Source of the DNA: DYFC01 sp041658585
GTDB taxonomy: Bacteria > Nitrospirota > Thermodesulfovibrionia > Thermodesulfovibrionales > SM23-35
Reading direction: 5' to 3'
NCBI GenBank assembly: GCA_041658585.1
Contig: JBAZZX010000014.1
Coordinates: forward strand, 1 to 56,287
DNA length: 56,287 nt
Positions within the stretch are counted from its first letter, which is position 1. Every line of letters starts with the position of its first letter. Below are positions 1 to 6,571 of the stretch, piece by piece. The notes below the pieces were generated by a model. The model was not told where the DNA came from. It did no database searches and was given only the letters and a program-made list of their open reading frames with translations. The translations under genes were made by a program, and so were the position numbers.

Positions 1-122
1 GAGGCAAAGGCAATCCTTACAAGGATCCAGGCATCAAGGATGCAAAGGATTGCGGCATAATCGTACCAATGAAAACCCTTGAGAATAAAGCCCTGATGAG
101 AATTTGCAGAAAAGACTTGACA

Positions 123-1391
123 CTATCTGACACTTTCAGGCATACTTAAATCAGGCTTTTTCTCTTTAATTTGATCACATAAATCAGCAACTTCTAACAC
201 GCTGTTGAGCCACTTAATTGTTGCTTCATAGGTGCAGGTAGTCTTAATATACCCATCTCCCTTTATTACTGTACATAGACTTTCTATTGTTAATGGTGAC
301 CTAAACTCTTCAATAAAGAAGTCTGAAGATTCCTTAGTAGGATTCTCGTCAATTACCAAAAGAGGAATTTCCCTTTCACTAAGAAGGTCTCCAAGAAAAG
401 CTACAATCAGGGGGTCCCATTCTCCACTCATACCAGCAACAGTAACCGACCCCGCTCTAAAAGCGAGGAATCTCCATATGATTGAAAGCATGTTTTGCAT
501 ATCTTTCTCTTTCTTATACGATCCAGGAAAAGAAAGAAAAGAGATACCTGGCTCACCACAGGAAGGACATTGCAATAGTTTTTGACCGATTATTTCGGTC
601 TTACCTTCGTCTGGTTTATCTGAAAATGATCCTATCGAAGCCCATATTGAACGCTCTTTCCCCGTGCCCTTTTGAGGACAATAACCTGCTGCATTGCATT
701 CTATGTAGAGGATGTCACCTCTTATTTGCACTTCTAAAAACTCTCGTTCAGCTTCTTTCTCGCCAGGGTTAGATGTTCTCAAAAAGAATTGTTCGCATTC
801 TTCCACAGTGGGCAACGAAAATGCTCTCTTACGATGCCCTTCTATAGAACGGTATTGAACGAATTCCCTGATTAACAGTCCGTCGAAGTTTAGCGTTAAA
901 CAAACTGCATTGATTGCCTCGTATATATCAGCAAGACCTTGGTGAAAGGGGGTGGGACAAGCCTTTAGTATCTCATCTAATAGCCATTTGTTTAATTGCT
1001 GCCATTCGTCTTTAAGTACACTATTTTCCTGAAAAGAATTCAAAAGACGTGCAATAATGCTTCTATCCTTTTTCCCCCGCGCAGAGAGATCATGCAGCAT
1101 TTTGAAGAGTTCTTCGATATCCTTATTAAGGGTTACTAAACTTTCCTTATTATTCTTTTTATTATAGAATTCGCGAAGTTTACAAACGATATCAAAGATA
1201 GTTGGAACCACTGGCACGGATACCCCGCTGCCCGTAATAAAAAGTGGAATGAGACCCTTACGATATTGTCTTTGTAACAGGGTTGCCCATTCACTAATTA
1301 CATTATGGTAGTTTTCCTCACTCGGATAAATAACTTTGCCTTTATTCTTCACAAACTCAGGCATATAATGTAGATCGTCAATTCGTGTCAT
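123..1391 (-). CDS. Divergent SIR2-like (sirtuin-fold) protein
   Basis: A 422-residue protein with the sirtuin landmarks in order: GSGVS (54-58, the usual GAGxS loop), LNFDGL (167-172, the TQNxD position), a four-Cys zinc site (C232, C238, C275, C278), GMSGEWDP (320-327, the GTSLxVxP strand) and IDEN (347-350). The segment before the zinc site reads QIRG where deacetylating sirtuins have xLHG, so the catalytic His appears to be Arg. This suggests an NAD-binding or NAD-hydrolysing role rather than deacetylation. SIR2-type proteins act as effectors in many anti-phage systems, and this one is the last gene of a leftward run containing restriction-modification stubs 22 bases upstream. A defence role is inference. 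No transmembrane segment is seen. Family call is fairly sure, function is not. Confidence 0.7.
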   Translation of the reverse strand: MTRIDDLHYMPEFVKNKGKVIYPSEENYHNVISEWATLLQRQYRKGLIPLFITGSGVSVPVVPTIFDIVCKLREFYNKKNNKESLVTLNKDIEELFKMLHDLSARGKKDRSIIARLLNSFQENSVLKDEWQQLNKWLLDEILKACPTPFHQGLADIYEAINAVCLTLNFDGLLIREFVQYRSIEGHRKRAFSLPTVEECEQFFLRTSNPGEKEAEREFLEVQIRGDILYIECNAAGYCPQKGTGKERSIWASIGSFSDKPDEGKTEIIGQKLLQCPSCGEPGISFLSFPGSYKKEKDMQNMLSIIWRFLAFRAGSVTVAGMSGEWDPLIVAFLGDLLSEREIPLLVIDENPTKESSDFFIEEFRSPLTIESLCTVIKGDGYIKTTCTYEATIKWLNSVLEVADLCDQIKEKKPDLSMPESVR

Positions 1392-1413
1392 TACCCTGTC
1401 TCCCTCACAACCA

Positions 1414-1761
1414 TTACCCCATTCCCTCTATGGTCAATAACCTTGACAGAGCGATACGTTTCTCTTTGCCTAATTTAAATGGGATGGATCTGGTATTGGT
1501 AAGAAGTTCAAACTTGTCCTCATCCATAGATGCTTTCAGTGCTCTCTTAAGCCTATCCCATGCGCTGGAATCGGGAAAGAATGCTTGTGATATGCAGAAG
1601 GTGCGTTTATCGAGTTCATATTCGTACTTCTTTGGTTTTAATTTTGAGGTGTCGTATGCGGCAAGTCCGACAGGAACAGCGTTCTTGCGAGTTTCGGTTT
1701 CGTGTTTATAGGCTTCTACATTCTCACCGGCAGAGTCTTTTCTTTTTCTCCCCTTTGCCAT
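1414..1761 (-). pseudogene. Internally deleted DNA methyltransferase-type gene (N- and C-terminal ends fused)
   Basis: A 115-codon reading frame. Its first ~47 residues are a basic, hydrophilic lead-in (MAKGRKRKDSAGENVEAYKH and on) of the kind that opens large type III-like restriction-modification Mod proteins. It then jumps to a compact segment (FFPDSSAWDRL, LLTNTRSIPFKLGKEKRI) that looks like a C-terminal tail. The catalytic middle (SAM-binding and DPPY motifs) is absent, so this is best read as an in-frame internal deletion. Two more copies of the same 5' end sit at 4275-4385 and 5145-5201. It lies between a second stub and the SIR2-like gene. The family assignment comes from recalled N-terminal patterns and is moderate; an intact small protein is the alternative. 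Confidence 0.45.
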
Positions 1762-1776
1762 AATAATTCTATCCTC

Positions 1777-1884
1777 TTATTTCTTACCTTTTGATTTTAA
1801 CAGTTTAAACTTTATTTCAATCATTCTTTTCTCTCGTTCCAGTTTAGGAGATGCCTTTCCCCCTATACAGTCAAGCGCGGGCAT
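1777..1884 (-). pseudogene. Stub of a second methyltransferase gene (MPALDCIGGK start)
   Basis: A 35-codon frame starting two bases after the stop of the ORF6N gene. It opens MPALDCIGGK, close to the MPALDWIGKK start of another type III-like Mod family, then continues with a short basic tail (MIEIKFKLLKSKGKK) and a stop. The body of the gene is missing. The same start occurs again at 2728-2763. Placement right after ORF6N and before the other methylase stub suggests the remains of one operon. Confidence 0.4.
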
Positions 1885-1942
1885 TGTTATTCAATTTCCT
1901 TATCTCTCCGGAACCCGATTTTACTTTTTTTCTTGGTATCCG
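1859..1942. repeat. Direct repeat, copy 1 (ORF6N 3' end plus methylase 5' end)
   Basis: Bases 1859-1914 match 2738-2793 with two mismatches over 56 bp, and weaker similarity continues to about 1942. The repeat carries the last codons of an ORF6N gene (FRRDKEIE-stop) and the first codons of the MPxLDC stub, so two copies of the same gene junction existed here. Confidence 0.85.
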
Positions 1943-2414
1943 GCGGAGTCATCAATTGCTTGATAGCGTCAAACACGACTTTAAACTGATGATCATATTT
2001 CTTTTCCAGAGCATCGAGTTTACGCGCCAGTTCTGCATTGGAGGCAAGCATTTGTCTAAGGCTGACAAATGCCCGCATGATTTCTATATTAACCTTTACC
2101 GCTCGTTCGCTGTTTAGCACGGAGGAAAGCATCGCCACGCCTTGTTCGGTAAAGGCATAGGGAAGATAACGGCGGCCGCCGCGACCTTCTTTCTTTGACA
2201 TTCCAATTTGGAATCTCAAAGAATCAGCTTCTTCCTTAGTAAGCTGAAACATAAAGTCTTGGGGGAAGCGATCAATATTCCTTTTAACAGCCTTGTTTAG
2301 GTTAAAAGTCTCCACTTCATAAAGCTCAGCAAGATCGGCATCTAACATCACCTTTTCGCCTCGAATCAGCAGAATCTTCTTCTCAATAATCTCAACTGGT
2401 ACAAGTGCCTTCAT
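1887..2414 (-). CDS. ORF6N-domain protein (KilA-N/antirepressor-type DNA-binding protein)
   Basis: A 175-residue protein with an N-terminal ORF6N domain (about 1-90): VEIIEKKILLIRGEKVMLDADLAELY in pieces, then NLNKAVKRN, RFPQDFMFQL and FTEQGVAMLSSVLNSERA. A C-terminal coiled segment (LARKLDALEKKYDHQFKVVFDAIKQL) and a basic tail follow. Such proteins occur in phages, mobile elements and restriction-modification clusters and are presumed DNA-binding regulators; the actual target is unknown. Codons near residue 68-73 (RFQIGM) encode a 27-bp near-palindrome (2194-2220), and a separate palindrome lies just upstream (2427-2453). It is followed directly by the methylase stub. A paralogue lies at 4510-5076. 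Confidence 0.8.
   Translation of the reverse strand: MKALVPVEIIEKKILLIRGEKVMLDADLAELYEVETFNLNKAVKRNIDRFPQDFMFQLTKEEADSLRFQIGMSKKEGRGGRRYLPYAFTEQGVAMLSSVLNSERAVKVNIEIMRAFVSLRQMLASNAELARKLDALEKKYDHQFKVVFDAIKQLMTPPDTKKKSKIGFRRDKEIE
2194..2220. other. Palindrome embedded in the ORF6N coding sequence
   Basis: The core ATTCCAA-T-TTGGAAT (2200-2214) is a perfect 15-bp palindrome. With one mismatched pair it extends to 27 bp (TTTGA on the left, TCAAA on the right). It lies in the codons for SLRFQIGMS, at the same protein position as the palindrome in the second ORF6N gene. Confidence 0.85.
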
Positions 2415-2426
2415 TTTTTCTCCAAA

Positions 2427-2453
2427 CTTGAGGTGCCAAATTGTGACCTCAAG
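2427..2453. promoter_or_regulatory. Putative operator upstream of ORF6N gene
   Basis: Eight-base arms CTTGAGGT (2427-2434) and ACCTCAAG (2446-2453) surround an AAATTGTG-like centre, starting 13 bases upstream of the ORF6N start codon. The centre resembles the CAA-N-TTG core of the intragenic palindromes, so it may be an autoregulatory site. The role is inferred. Confidence 0.5.
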
Positions 2454-2485
2454 ATATCATATGTTCAATGTCGGAATTTGCAAGG

Positions 2486-2731
2486 TCAGACACCATAATT
2501 GCCGTCTGCCGCTTCCATTTTCAGTTGGTGACAATTTGTCACCGACTCACTTCCTTCCGCCTTGAGCCTCTCTTTCAGCTTGTTCCAGTATTTCCGGGCA
2601 GTCTTGTAATCAGGCTGCTGAATCAGCACCTGAATAATATCCACCACAGAGAAATACCATGTTTCGCTATTTTCATCGTACACTCTGCGAATTTTATAAT
2701 CTTCAAATACAGCAAGCGAGTTTTCTTTCAT
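2486..2731 (-). pseudogene. Truncated BRO-N / phage antirepressor gene
   Basis: Residues 1-75 match the start of BRO family N-terminal proteins: AVFEDYKIRRVYDE, then ETWYFSVVDIIQVL, then ARKYWNKLKERL, then a TNCHQLKMEAADG motif. In intact relatives this runs on through a TDVADT segment; here it ends six residues later (NYGV-stop). It is therefore a 5' fragment of 81 codons. Its ATG overlaps the stop of the MPTLDC stub. The codons for VTNCHQL form a palindrome (2523-2547). Upstream is the AlbA_2-type regulator; downstream is ORF6N. Confidence 0.65.
2523..2547. other. Palindrome embedded in the BRO-N fragment
   Basis: GGTGACAA-T-TTGTCACC (2527-2543) is a perfect 17-bp palindrome, extending to 25 bp with one mismatched pair (AGT and ACT outermost). 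It lies in the codons for SVTNCHQL. Confidence 0.85.
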
Positions 2732-2763
2732 TGTTTACCCCCTACACAGTCAAGCGTGGGCAT
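2728..2763 (-). pseudogene. Eleven-codon methylase stub (MPTLDCVGGKQ)
   Basis: Second copy of the MPxLDCxGGK gene start, ending after 11 codons in a TGA that overlaps the BRO-N ATG (ATGA). It follows the tail of a lost ORF6N gene (2766-2820) with the same two-base gap seen at 1887/1884. Confidence 0.45.
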
Positions 2764-2820
2764 TGTTATTCAATTTCCTTATCTCTCCGGAACACTATTT
2801 TGCCTTTTTTCTTGGCATCC
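2738..2820. repeat. Direct repeat, copy 2
   Basis: Partner of 1859-1942. It holds the 5' stub MPTLDC and the tail of a lost ORF6N gene, which ends FRRDKEIE like the intact copy. Confidence 0.85.
2766..2820 (-). pseudogene. 3' tail of a lost ORF6N gene
   Basis: About 17 codons reading DAKKKGKIVFRRDKEIE-stop, nearly the same as the end of the intact ORF6N gene at 1887-2414. Nothing else of that gene remains; it abuts the end of the AlbA_2 gene (stop at 2833). Confidence 0.7.
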
Positions 2821-2832
2821 TTTTAACGCCTT

Positions 2833-4278
2833 TCATTTCTTCACCACTTCCCAGTACCCGCCTTTGTCCGGGCCGATACGTTTCAGTATCCCAGCTTTTT
2901 TAAGTTTCGCGACAATTTTTTCAATTGTGCTTTGAGATAATTTAGTCTTTTCTGCTATTTCATGAGACTTAATAAACTGATTGCTTACTATAGCCAAAAT
3001 AATTTTCTCCGTATTTACTCCGTACTTTCTCCATACTTTCTCCGTATTTACTCCGACCTCCCTCAGTATTTTCTCCCCGGTTATTCCCACAGTTTTTTCC
3101 CCAGCTTCTCCATCCTTTTCTCCGGCCTTCTGAAATCTATCCGCTTTAAGAGAATAACGCGGATCACGATAAAAAGTTACCCGAAAGAATGCATCCATTT
3201 CAAATACGGGCTCTTTCAGCCCTGCATCACGCATAAGCTCTCTCATGCGCTCAATACCGGAACCCATACGCTCAACTTTACCCATGCGATGAAACAGATC
3301 GGCAATAATCGGATTTCTCCTTACAGAGGACTTGCCAAAATCCCGCTTTGTAATTCCGTCAGGTAATCCCCCGGGGTTTTCTATCTCAACACGGTCATCG
3401 TAAATTCTTACATATATGCTTGTTCCTTTAATGCGATAGTCCCTATGGACTATCGCATTAACAACTGCTTCCCTTAAGGCGTCTAAAGGAATCTCGTAAA
3501 TATCAAACCGGTCAAAACCATGAATTTCACTGCGGACGTTCAAATGTTTCTTTAAAAATGCAACAGCTTCATTAAACTGGATTATGAGGTCATCTTTCAC
3601 ATCATTCCGGTCATAAATATTCGTTTTATCCGTCCCCTTAAAAGCGGCAAAGATGCTTTCTGTATGAGGGATGAACTTTTCAACTTTGGAAGCAAACATT
3701 AAAGCCCCTACATTGTTGATTTTGTCTTTTCTGTAAATGCTCAGACTTGTGAGAAAGGAGGCAAGATTTGCCTTACTGATCTTATAAGACATATTCGCTT
3801 CCTGTAAAAATGATTTAACTTTCTTGAGTGAAATTTCCTTAAGGCTTAAATCCTTACAAGCGATATCCTCAAAAGAAATATCCTCAGTCTCGCGAAAAAT
3901 AGCCCTCACCTCCGTTTGCGTCATCTTCTGTGTTACTGCATCAAGTCGCCTGAAATAACCGGATGATGAACCGTAAGGCTTTTCATCTCCCTCTGCAACC
4001 TCAATAACAACAATCTTTCCCACTTGACGGATATTCTTAAGGTGGATTGACGGATCACAGTTCCGGGCAATAGTATTTATTTCCGCCTTCATTTTATTGG
4101 TCAGCTTTTCACCTACAACCTTCCCTCCATCATCAACTCCGAGAAGCAATAGCCCGCCTTTTGAATTGGCAAAAGCGACGATATCTCGGTCAATCTTGGA
4201 AGTGTATCTTTCCTTACACTCAACGGTTAATCCTTCGCCTTCTTTAATCAAAATGTTTATTTTATCAGCATCAATCAT
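2833..4278 (-). CDS. AlbA_2 / HATPase_c_4 transcriptional regulator (RecG-like, Schlafen-type)
   Basis: A 481-residue protein. An N-terminal AlbA_2 domain (about 8-120) shows EGLTVECKERY, IVAFANSKGGLLLLGVDD and SGYFRRLDAVTQ. A HATPase_c_4 domain (about 270-370) shows LREAVVNAIVHRDY and VEIENPGGLPDG. A linker with GEK/GVNTEK repeats (about 387-425) leads to a C-terminal winged helix (SQSTIEKIVAKLKKAGILKRIG). These proteins are usually annotated as putative regulators or helicase-like and are common beside restriction-modification and phage genes. The ATG overlaps the stop of the methylase stub as ATGA, implying translational coupling. The HRDY region encodes a 34-bp palindrome (3428-3461). The family is clear; the function is not known. 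Confidence 0.8.
   Translation of the reverse strand: MIDADKINILIKEGEGLTVECKERYTSKIDRDIVAFANSKGGLLLLGVDDGGKVVGEKLTNKMKAEINTIARNCDPSIHLKNIRQVGKIVVIEVAEGDEKPYGSSSGYFRRLDAVTQKMTQTEVRAIFRETEDISFEDIACKDLSLKEISLKKVKSFLQEANMSYKISKANLASFLTSLSIYRKDKINNVGALMFASKVEKFIPHTESIFAAFKGTDKTNIYDRNDVKDDLIIQFNEAVAFLKKHLNVRSEIHGFDRFDIYEIPLDALREAVVNAIVHRDYRIKGTSIYVRIYDDRVEIENPGGLPDGITKRDFGKSSVRRNPIIADLFHRMGKVERMGSGIERMRELMRDAGLKEPVFEMDAFFRVTFYRDPRYSLKADRFQKAGEKDGEAGEKTVGITGEKILREVGVNTEKVWRKYGVNTEKIILAIVSNQFIKSHEIAEKTKLSQSTIEKIVAKLKKAGILKRIGPDKGGYWEVVKK
3428..3461. other. 34-bp palindrome embedded in the AlbA_2 regulator gene
   Basis: Perfect 15-bp arms (TTAATGCGATAGTCC and its reverse complement) flank a four-base centre. 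It lies in codons for VNAIVHRDYRIK, the conserved ATP-lid motif of the HATPase domain. Arms this long are not expected by chance in a 1.4-kb gene. Confidence 0.9.
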
Positions 4279-4385
4279 TTAATCAGTAGCCCTTTTGGAA
4301 CAGCGTTTTTGCGGGTTTCGGTTTCGTGTTTATAGGCTTCTACATTCTCACCGTCAGAGTCTTTTCTCTTTTTCCCCTTCTCCAT
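4275..4385 (-). pseudogene. 36-codon methylase 5' stub
   Basis: Reads MEKGKKRKDSDGENVEAY and on to KNAVPKGLLIK-stop, a diverged copy of the start of the gene at 1414-1761, cut after about 31 matching codons. Its TGA overlaps the ATG of the AlbA_2 regulator, so it may now serve as a short coupled leader for that gene. Confidence 0.5.
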
Positions 4386-4436
4386 ATCGCTCCTTATCAA
4401 GGCTGAATATTGTGATAATTATAGAATATTTTCGTT
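4383..4436. repeat. Direct repeat, copy 1 (methylase start plus upstream region)
   Basis: The bases around and upstream of the stub ATG (CCTTATCAAGGCTGAATATT and on, with a TATAAT-like box on the minus strand) recur almost unchanged at 5199-5252. This looks like a duplicated promoter/leader. Confidence 0.8.
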
Positions 4437-4509
4437 TAAAATAATTGTCCACGGTTACTGCCCCGGCTGTTTCTCCTTGCCAATCCACATGAGTTCATGT
4501 TTTTAAGGT

Positions 4510-5076
4510 TTAGCCATGCCGTTTCCTCATCTTTATAGAATGTTTCTTCAAACCGGTCGGCCCCTCGTCAACCGGAGCGTTAAAACCGATACGCCTCTTC
4601 GGTTTTTCCGGGGCCTCCATGAGTTTTCTTATCGCATCAAAGACAATCTTGAACTGTGCATCGTATTTCTTCTCCATTTCATTGAGCTTACGGGCGAGAT
4701 CCTTATTTCCGGCCAATATCTCGCGAAGTTTCACGAAAGCTCTCATGATTGTGATATTCACATGAACCGCTCTTTCACTGTTCAACACGCTGGAAAGCAT
4801 TGCAACACCTTGCTCAGTGAAAACATATGGAAGCGAACCACCGAAATACTTCTTATGTGGTATCACATTTTGTGATACCAGTTGTGCCGCCTCGATATCG
4901 TTGAGCTGAAACATAAAATCTTCGGGGAATCTGGTAATATTCCTTTTTACTGCCTGGTTCAATGCCCTTGTATCCACTTCATAAAGCTCTGCCAGATGCA
5001 TGCTCAACATAACCTTTTGTCCTCGGAGCGCAAGGATTTTACGTTCAATTATCTCCAATGGAACAACCCCGTTCAT
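4510..5076 (-). CDS. Second ORF6N-domain protein
   Basis: A 188-residue paralogue of the protein at 1887-2414: VPLEIIERKILALRGQKVML, then ALNQAVKRN, RFPEDFMFQL, FTEQGVAMLSSVLNSERAVHVN and a C-terminal coiled segment (LARKLNEMEKKYDAQFKIVFDAIRKL). The tail is different and basic (KMRKRHG). At the site where copy 1 has RFQIGMS this protein has LVSQNVIP, and the DNA there is again palindromic (4858-4880) but with other arms. It sits between two methylase stubs, matching an operon once ordered ORF6N then methylase. Regulatory role inferred from the domain. Confidence 0.8.
   Translation of the reverse strand: MNGVVPLEIIERKILALRGQKVMLSMHLAELYEVDTRALNQAVKRNITRFPEDFMFQLNDIEAAQLVSQNVIPHKKYFGGSLPYVFTEQGVAMLSSVLNSERAVHVNITIMRAFVKLREILAGNKDLARKLNEMEKKYDAQFKIVFDAIRKLMEAPEKPKRRIGFNAPVDEGPTGLKKHSIKMRKRHG
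4858..4880. other. Palindrome embedded in the second ORF6N gene
   Basis: Perfect 10-bp arms TGGTATCACA and TGTGATACCA around TTT, in codons for LVSQNVIPH. It is at the same protein position as the palindrome in the first ORF6N gene, with a similar core but different arms. Confidence 0.85.
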
Positions 5077-5144
5077 TTATACCTCCGCTTTCATACTGCG
5101 TTTACATACCATAGCGCCTGTTCTGTCATACCGGCTTGTCTTAG

Positions 5145-5201
5145 TTATGCCGGAATAATCTTTTTTCCGGCAGAGTCTTTTCTTTTTCTCCCCTTTGCCA
5201 T
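5145..5201 (-). pseudogene. 18-codon methylase 5' stub
   Basis: Third copy of the MAKGRKRKDSAG start, cut after 12 matching codons and ending KKIIPA-stop. It is preceded by the same upstream sequence as the stub at 4275-4385. Confidence 0.45.
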
Positions 5202-5252
5202 ATCTTTCCTTATCAAGGCTGAATATTGTGATAATTATAGAATATTTTCGTT
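5199..5252. repeat. Direct repeat, copy 2 (methylase start plus upstream region)
   Basis: Partner of 4383-4436. It forms the left boundary of the accessory island, directly before the divergent DUF362 gene. Confidence 0.8.
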
Positions 5253-5282
5253 ATAAAAAAATAATCGCCTCTGCTCCTGAAT

Positions 5283-5291
5283 TGATATAAT
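5283..5291 (+). promoter_or_regulatory. Extended -10 promoter of the DUF362 gene
   Basis: TGATATAAT is a perfect extended -10 (TG, one base, TATAAT). No convincing -35 is seen, as expected for this promoter class. The AAGGAGG ribosome site follows just before the ATG. Confidence 0.5.
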
Positions 5292-5323
5292 AGAACCTGT
5301 ACACACTGAACAAGGAGGTTTTT

Positions 5324-6445
5324 ATGTCTAAAGTATATTTTGCATCGGCAAGGGCATTGAAATGGAAGTATGACGACAGTATGCCCGGCAAGCTGGAAAG
5401 GCTTCTGAAAGAGATTGACCTCTCAAAATATTTTGAGGCGGAAGAATGGGTTGCGGTGAAGACACACTTCGGTTCGGAAGGCGCCCACCGCATTGTCAGG
5501 CCCGTGTTTTTGCGAAAAGTAGTTGACGCCCTGAAATGTGTCAAGGCAAAACCTTTTGTGACTGATACCGTGCGAATCAAAGGTCTTGACTATCTTGAAG
5601 TGGCCAATTACAACGGCGTCAACCACCTTTCCGTAGGGGCGCCTATTGTTCTCGGCGACGGTCTGTACGGAAATGACAGCATCATGGTGAAAGCAGGCGA
5701 AATTCTCGGCGAGATTGCGGTTGCAAGCGTCATACATGACGCGCCAGCCATGGTTGTTTGTTCCCATGTAAAAGGCCATATCCAGGCCGGATACGCCGGA
5801 GCTATAAAGAATATTGCCATGGGCGGCGTAAGTTCAAAACACAGAACATGCGGCTGGAAATGCGGAAGAGGCGCAATGCATACAATAGGGGAAGGCGGGC
5901 TGTCATGGGACAAGGAGAAGTGCGACCTCTGCTATCAGTGCATGGAAATATGCCCGCTCGACGCCATTAAGTTTGAAAACGAGGAATTAAAGTGGGACGG
6001 TAACGAATGCTGGCGTTGCGGAAGATGTGAACGTGTCTGCCAGTCCGGCGCCGTCTCGCTTCCGAAAGACGACAACCGGTTTATGCGCGCCCTCGCAGAG
6101 GCTGCCAAGGCCGTATTGAGCACCTTTAAGCCTGATAAGGTCATTTACATCAATTTCATCACCGAAGTTCAGCCTGAATGCGACTGCATGCCAATAGCAG
6201 ACGTACCCGTAATCCAGGACCAGGGCATTCTGCTATCTGACGATATTGTCGCGATTGAACAGGCCAGCGTTGATATGTTATTGCAGTCTCCGCCCTTGCC
6301 TCAATCCGCTGCCGAAGACAAAGACATCCTGAAAGGGGATGATATACTGTTCAAACTGGCCCGGAAACCGTATCATCTACAGGTTGAAGAGTGTGAAAAA
6401 CTCGGATTAGGAAGCAGGCAGTATGAACTGATAGAATTAAAATAA
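5324..6445 (+). CDS. DUF362 domain protein with two [4Fe-4S] ferredoxin motifs
   Basis: 373 residues. The N-terminal two thirds is a DUF362 domain (KTHFGSEGAHRIVRP, AGAIKNIAMGGVSSKHR). The C-terminal part has two clusters of the CxxCxxCxxxCP type (CDLCYQCMEICPLDAI and CWRCGRCERVCQSGAV, about 205-245), so it should bind two [4Fe-4S] clusters. It is cytoplasmic, with no signal peptide. Family members are thought to be electron-transfer or cofactor-related proteins, and no specific reaction can be named. A strong AAGGAGG site precedes the ATG. The gene stands alone, between the accessory island and the convergent argJ. Confidence 0.85.
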   Translation: MSKVYFASARALKWKYDDSMPGKLERLLKEIDLSKYFEAEEWVAVKTHFGSEGAHRIVRPVFLRKVVDALKCVKAKPFVTDTVRIKGLDYLEVANYNGVNHLSVGAPIVLGDGLYGNDSIMVKAGEILGEIAVASVIHDAPAMVVCSHVKGHIQAGYAGAIKNIAMGGVSSKHRTCGWKCGRGAMHTIGEGGLSWDKEKCDLCYQCMEICPLDAIKFENEELKWDGNECWRCGRCERVCQSGAVSLPKDDNRFMRALAEAAKAVLSTFKPDKVIYINFITEVQPECDCMPIADVPVIQDQGILLSDDIVAIEQASVDMLLQSPPLPQSAAEDKDILKGDDILFKLARKPYHLQVEECEKLGLGSRQYELIELK

Positions 6446-6458
6446 AACCTTAAAAATA

Positions 6459-6493
6459 AATACTGCTGTCCGTGGGAGTTGGACAGCAGTATT
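6459..6493 (-). terminator. Rho-independent terminator after argJ (possibly bidirectional)
   Basis: A perfect 13-bp stem (AATACTGCTGTCC, loop of 9, GGACAGCAGTATT). Read on the minus strand it is followed by TTATTTTTAAGG, so it best serves argC-argJ; it also lies 14 bases after the DUF362 stop. Confidence 0.8.
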
Positions 6494-6571
6494 AGGGGAG
6501 ATAACGAGGCATTTGATTATTTTTACCATGTCTGAAAAACCTTTGTCAAGATAAAATTTAAAATTGAGGTT

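Noticed and set aside
3..149. Open frame on the plus strand at the left edge (GKGNPYKDPGIKDAKDCGII and on), overlapping the SIR2-like stop
   Set aside because: No start in the window and no family recognised; it could be the end of a gene further left, but support is too thin.
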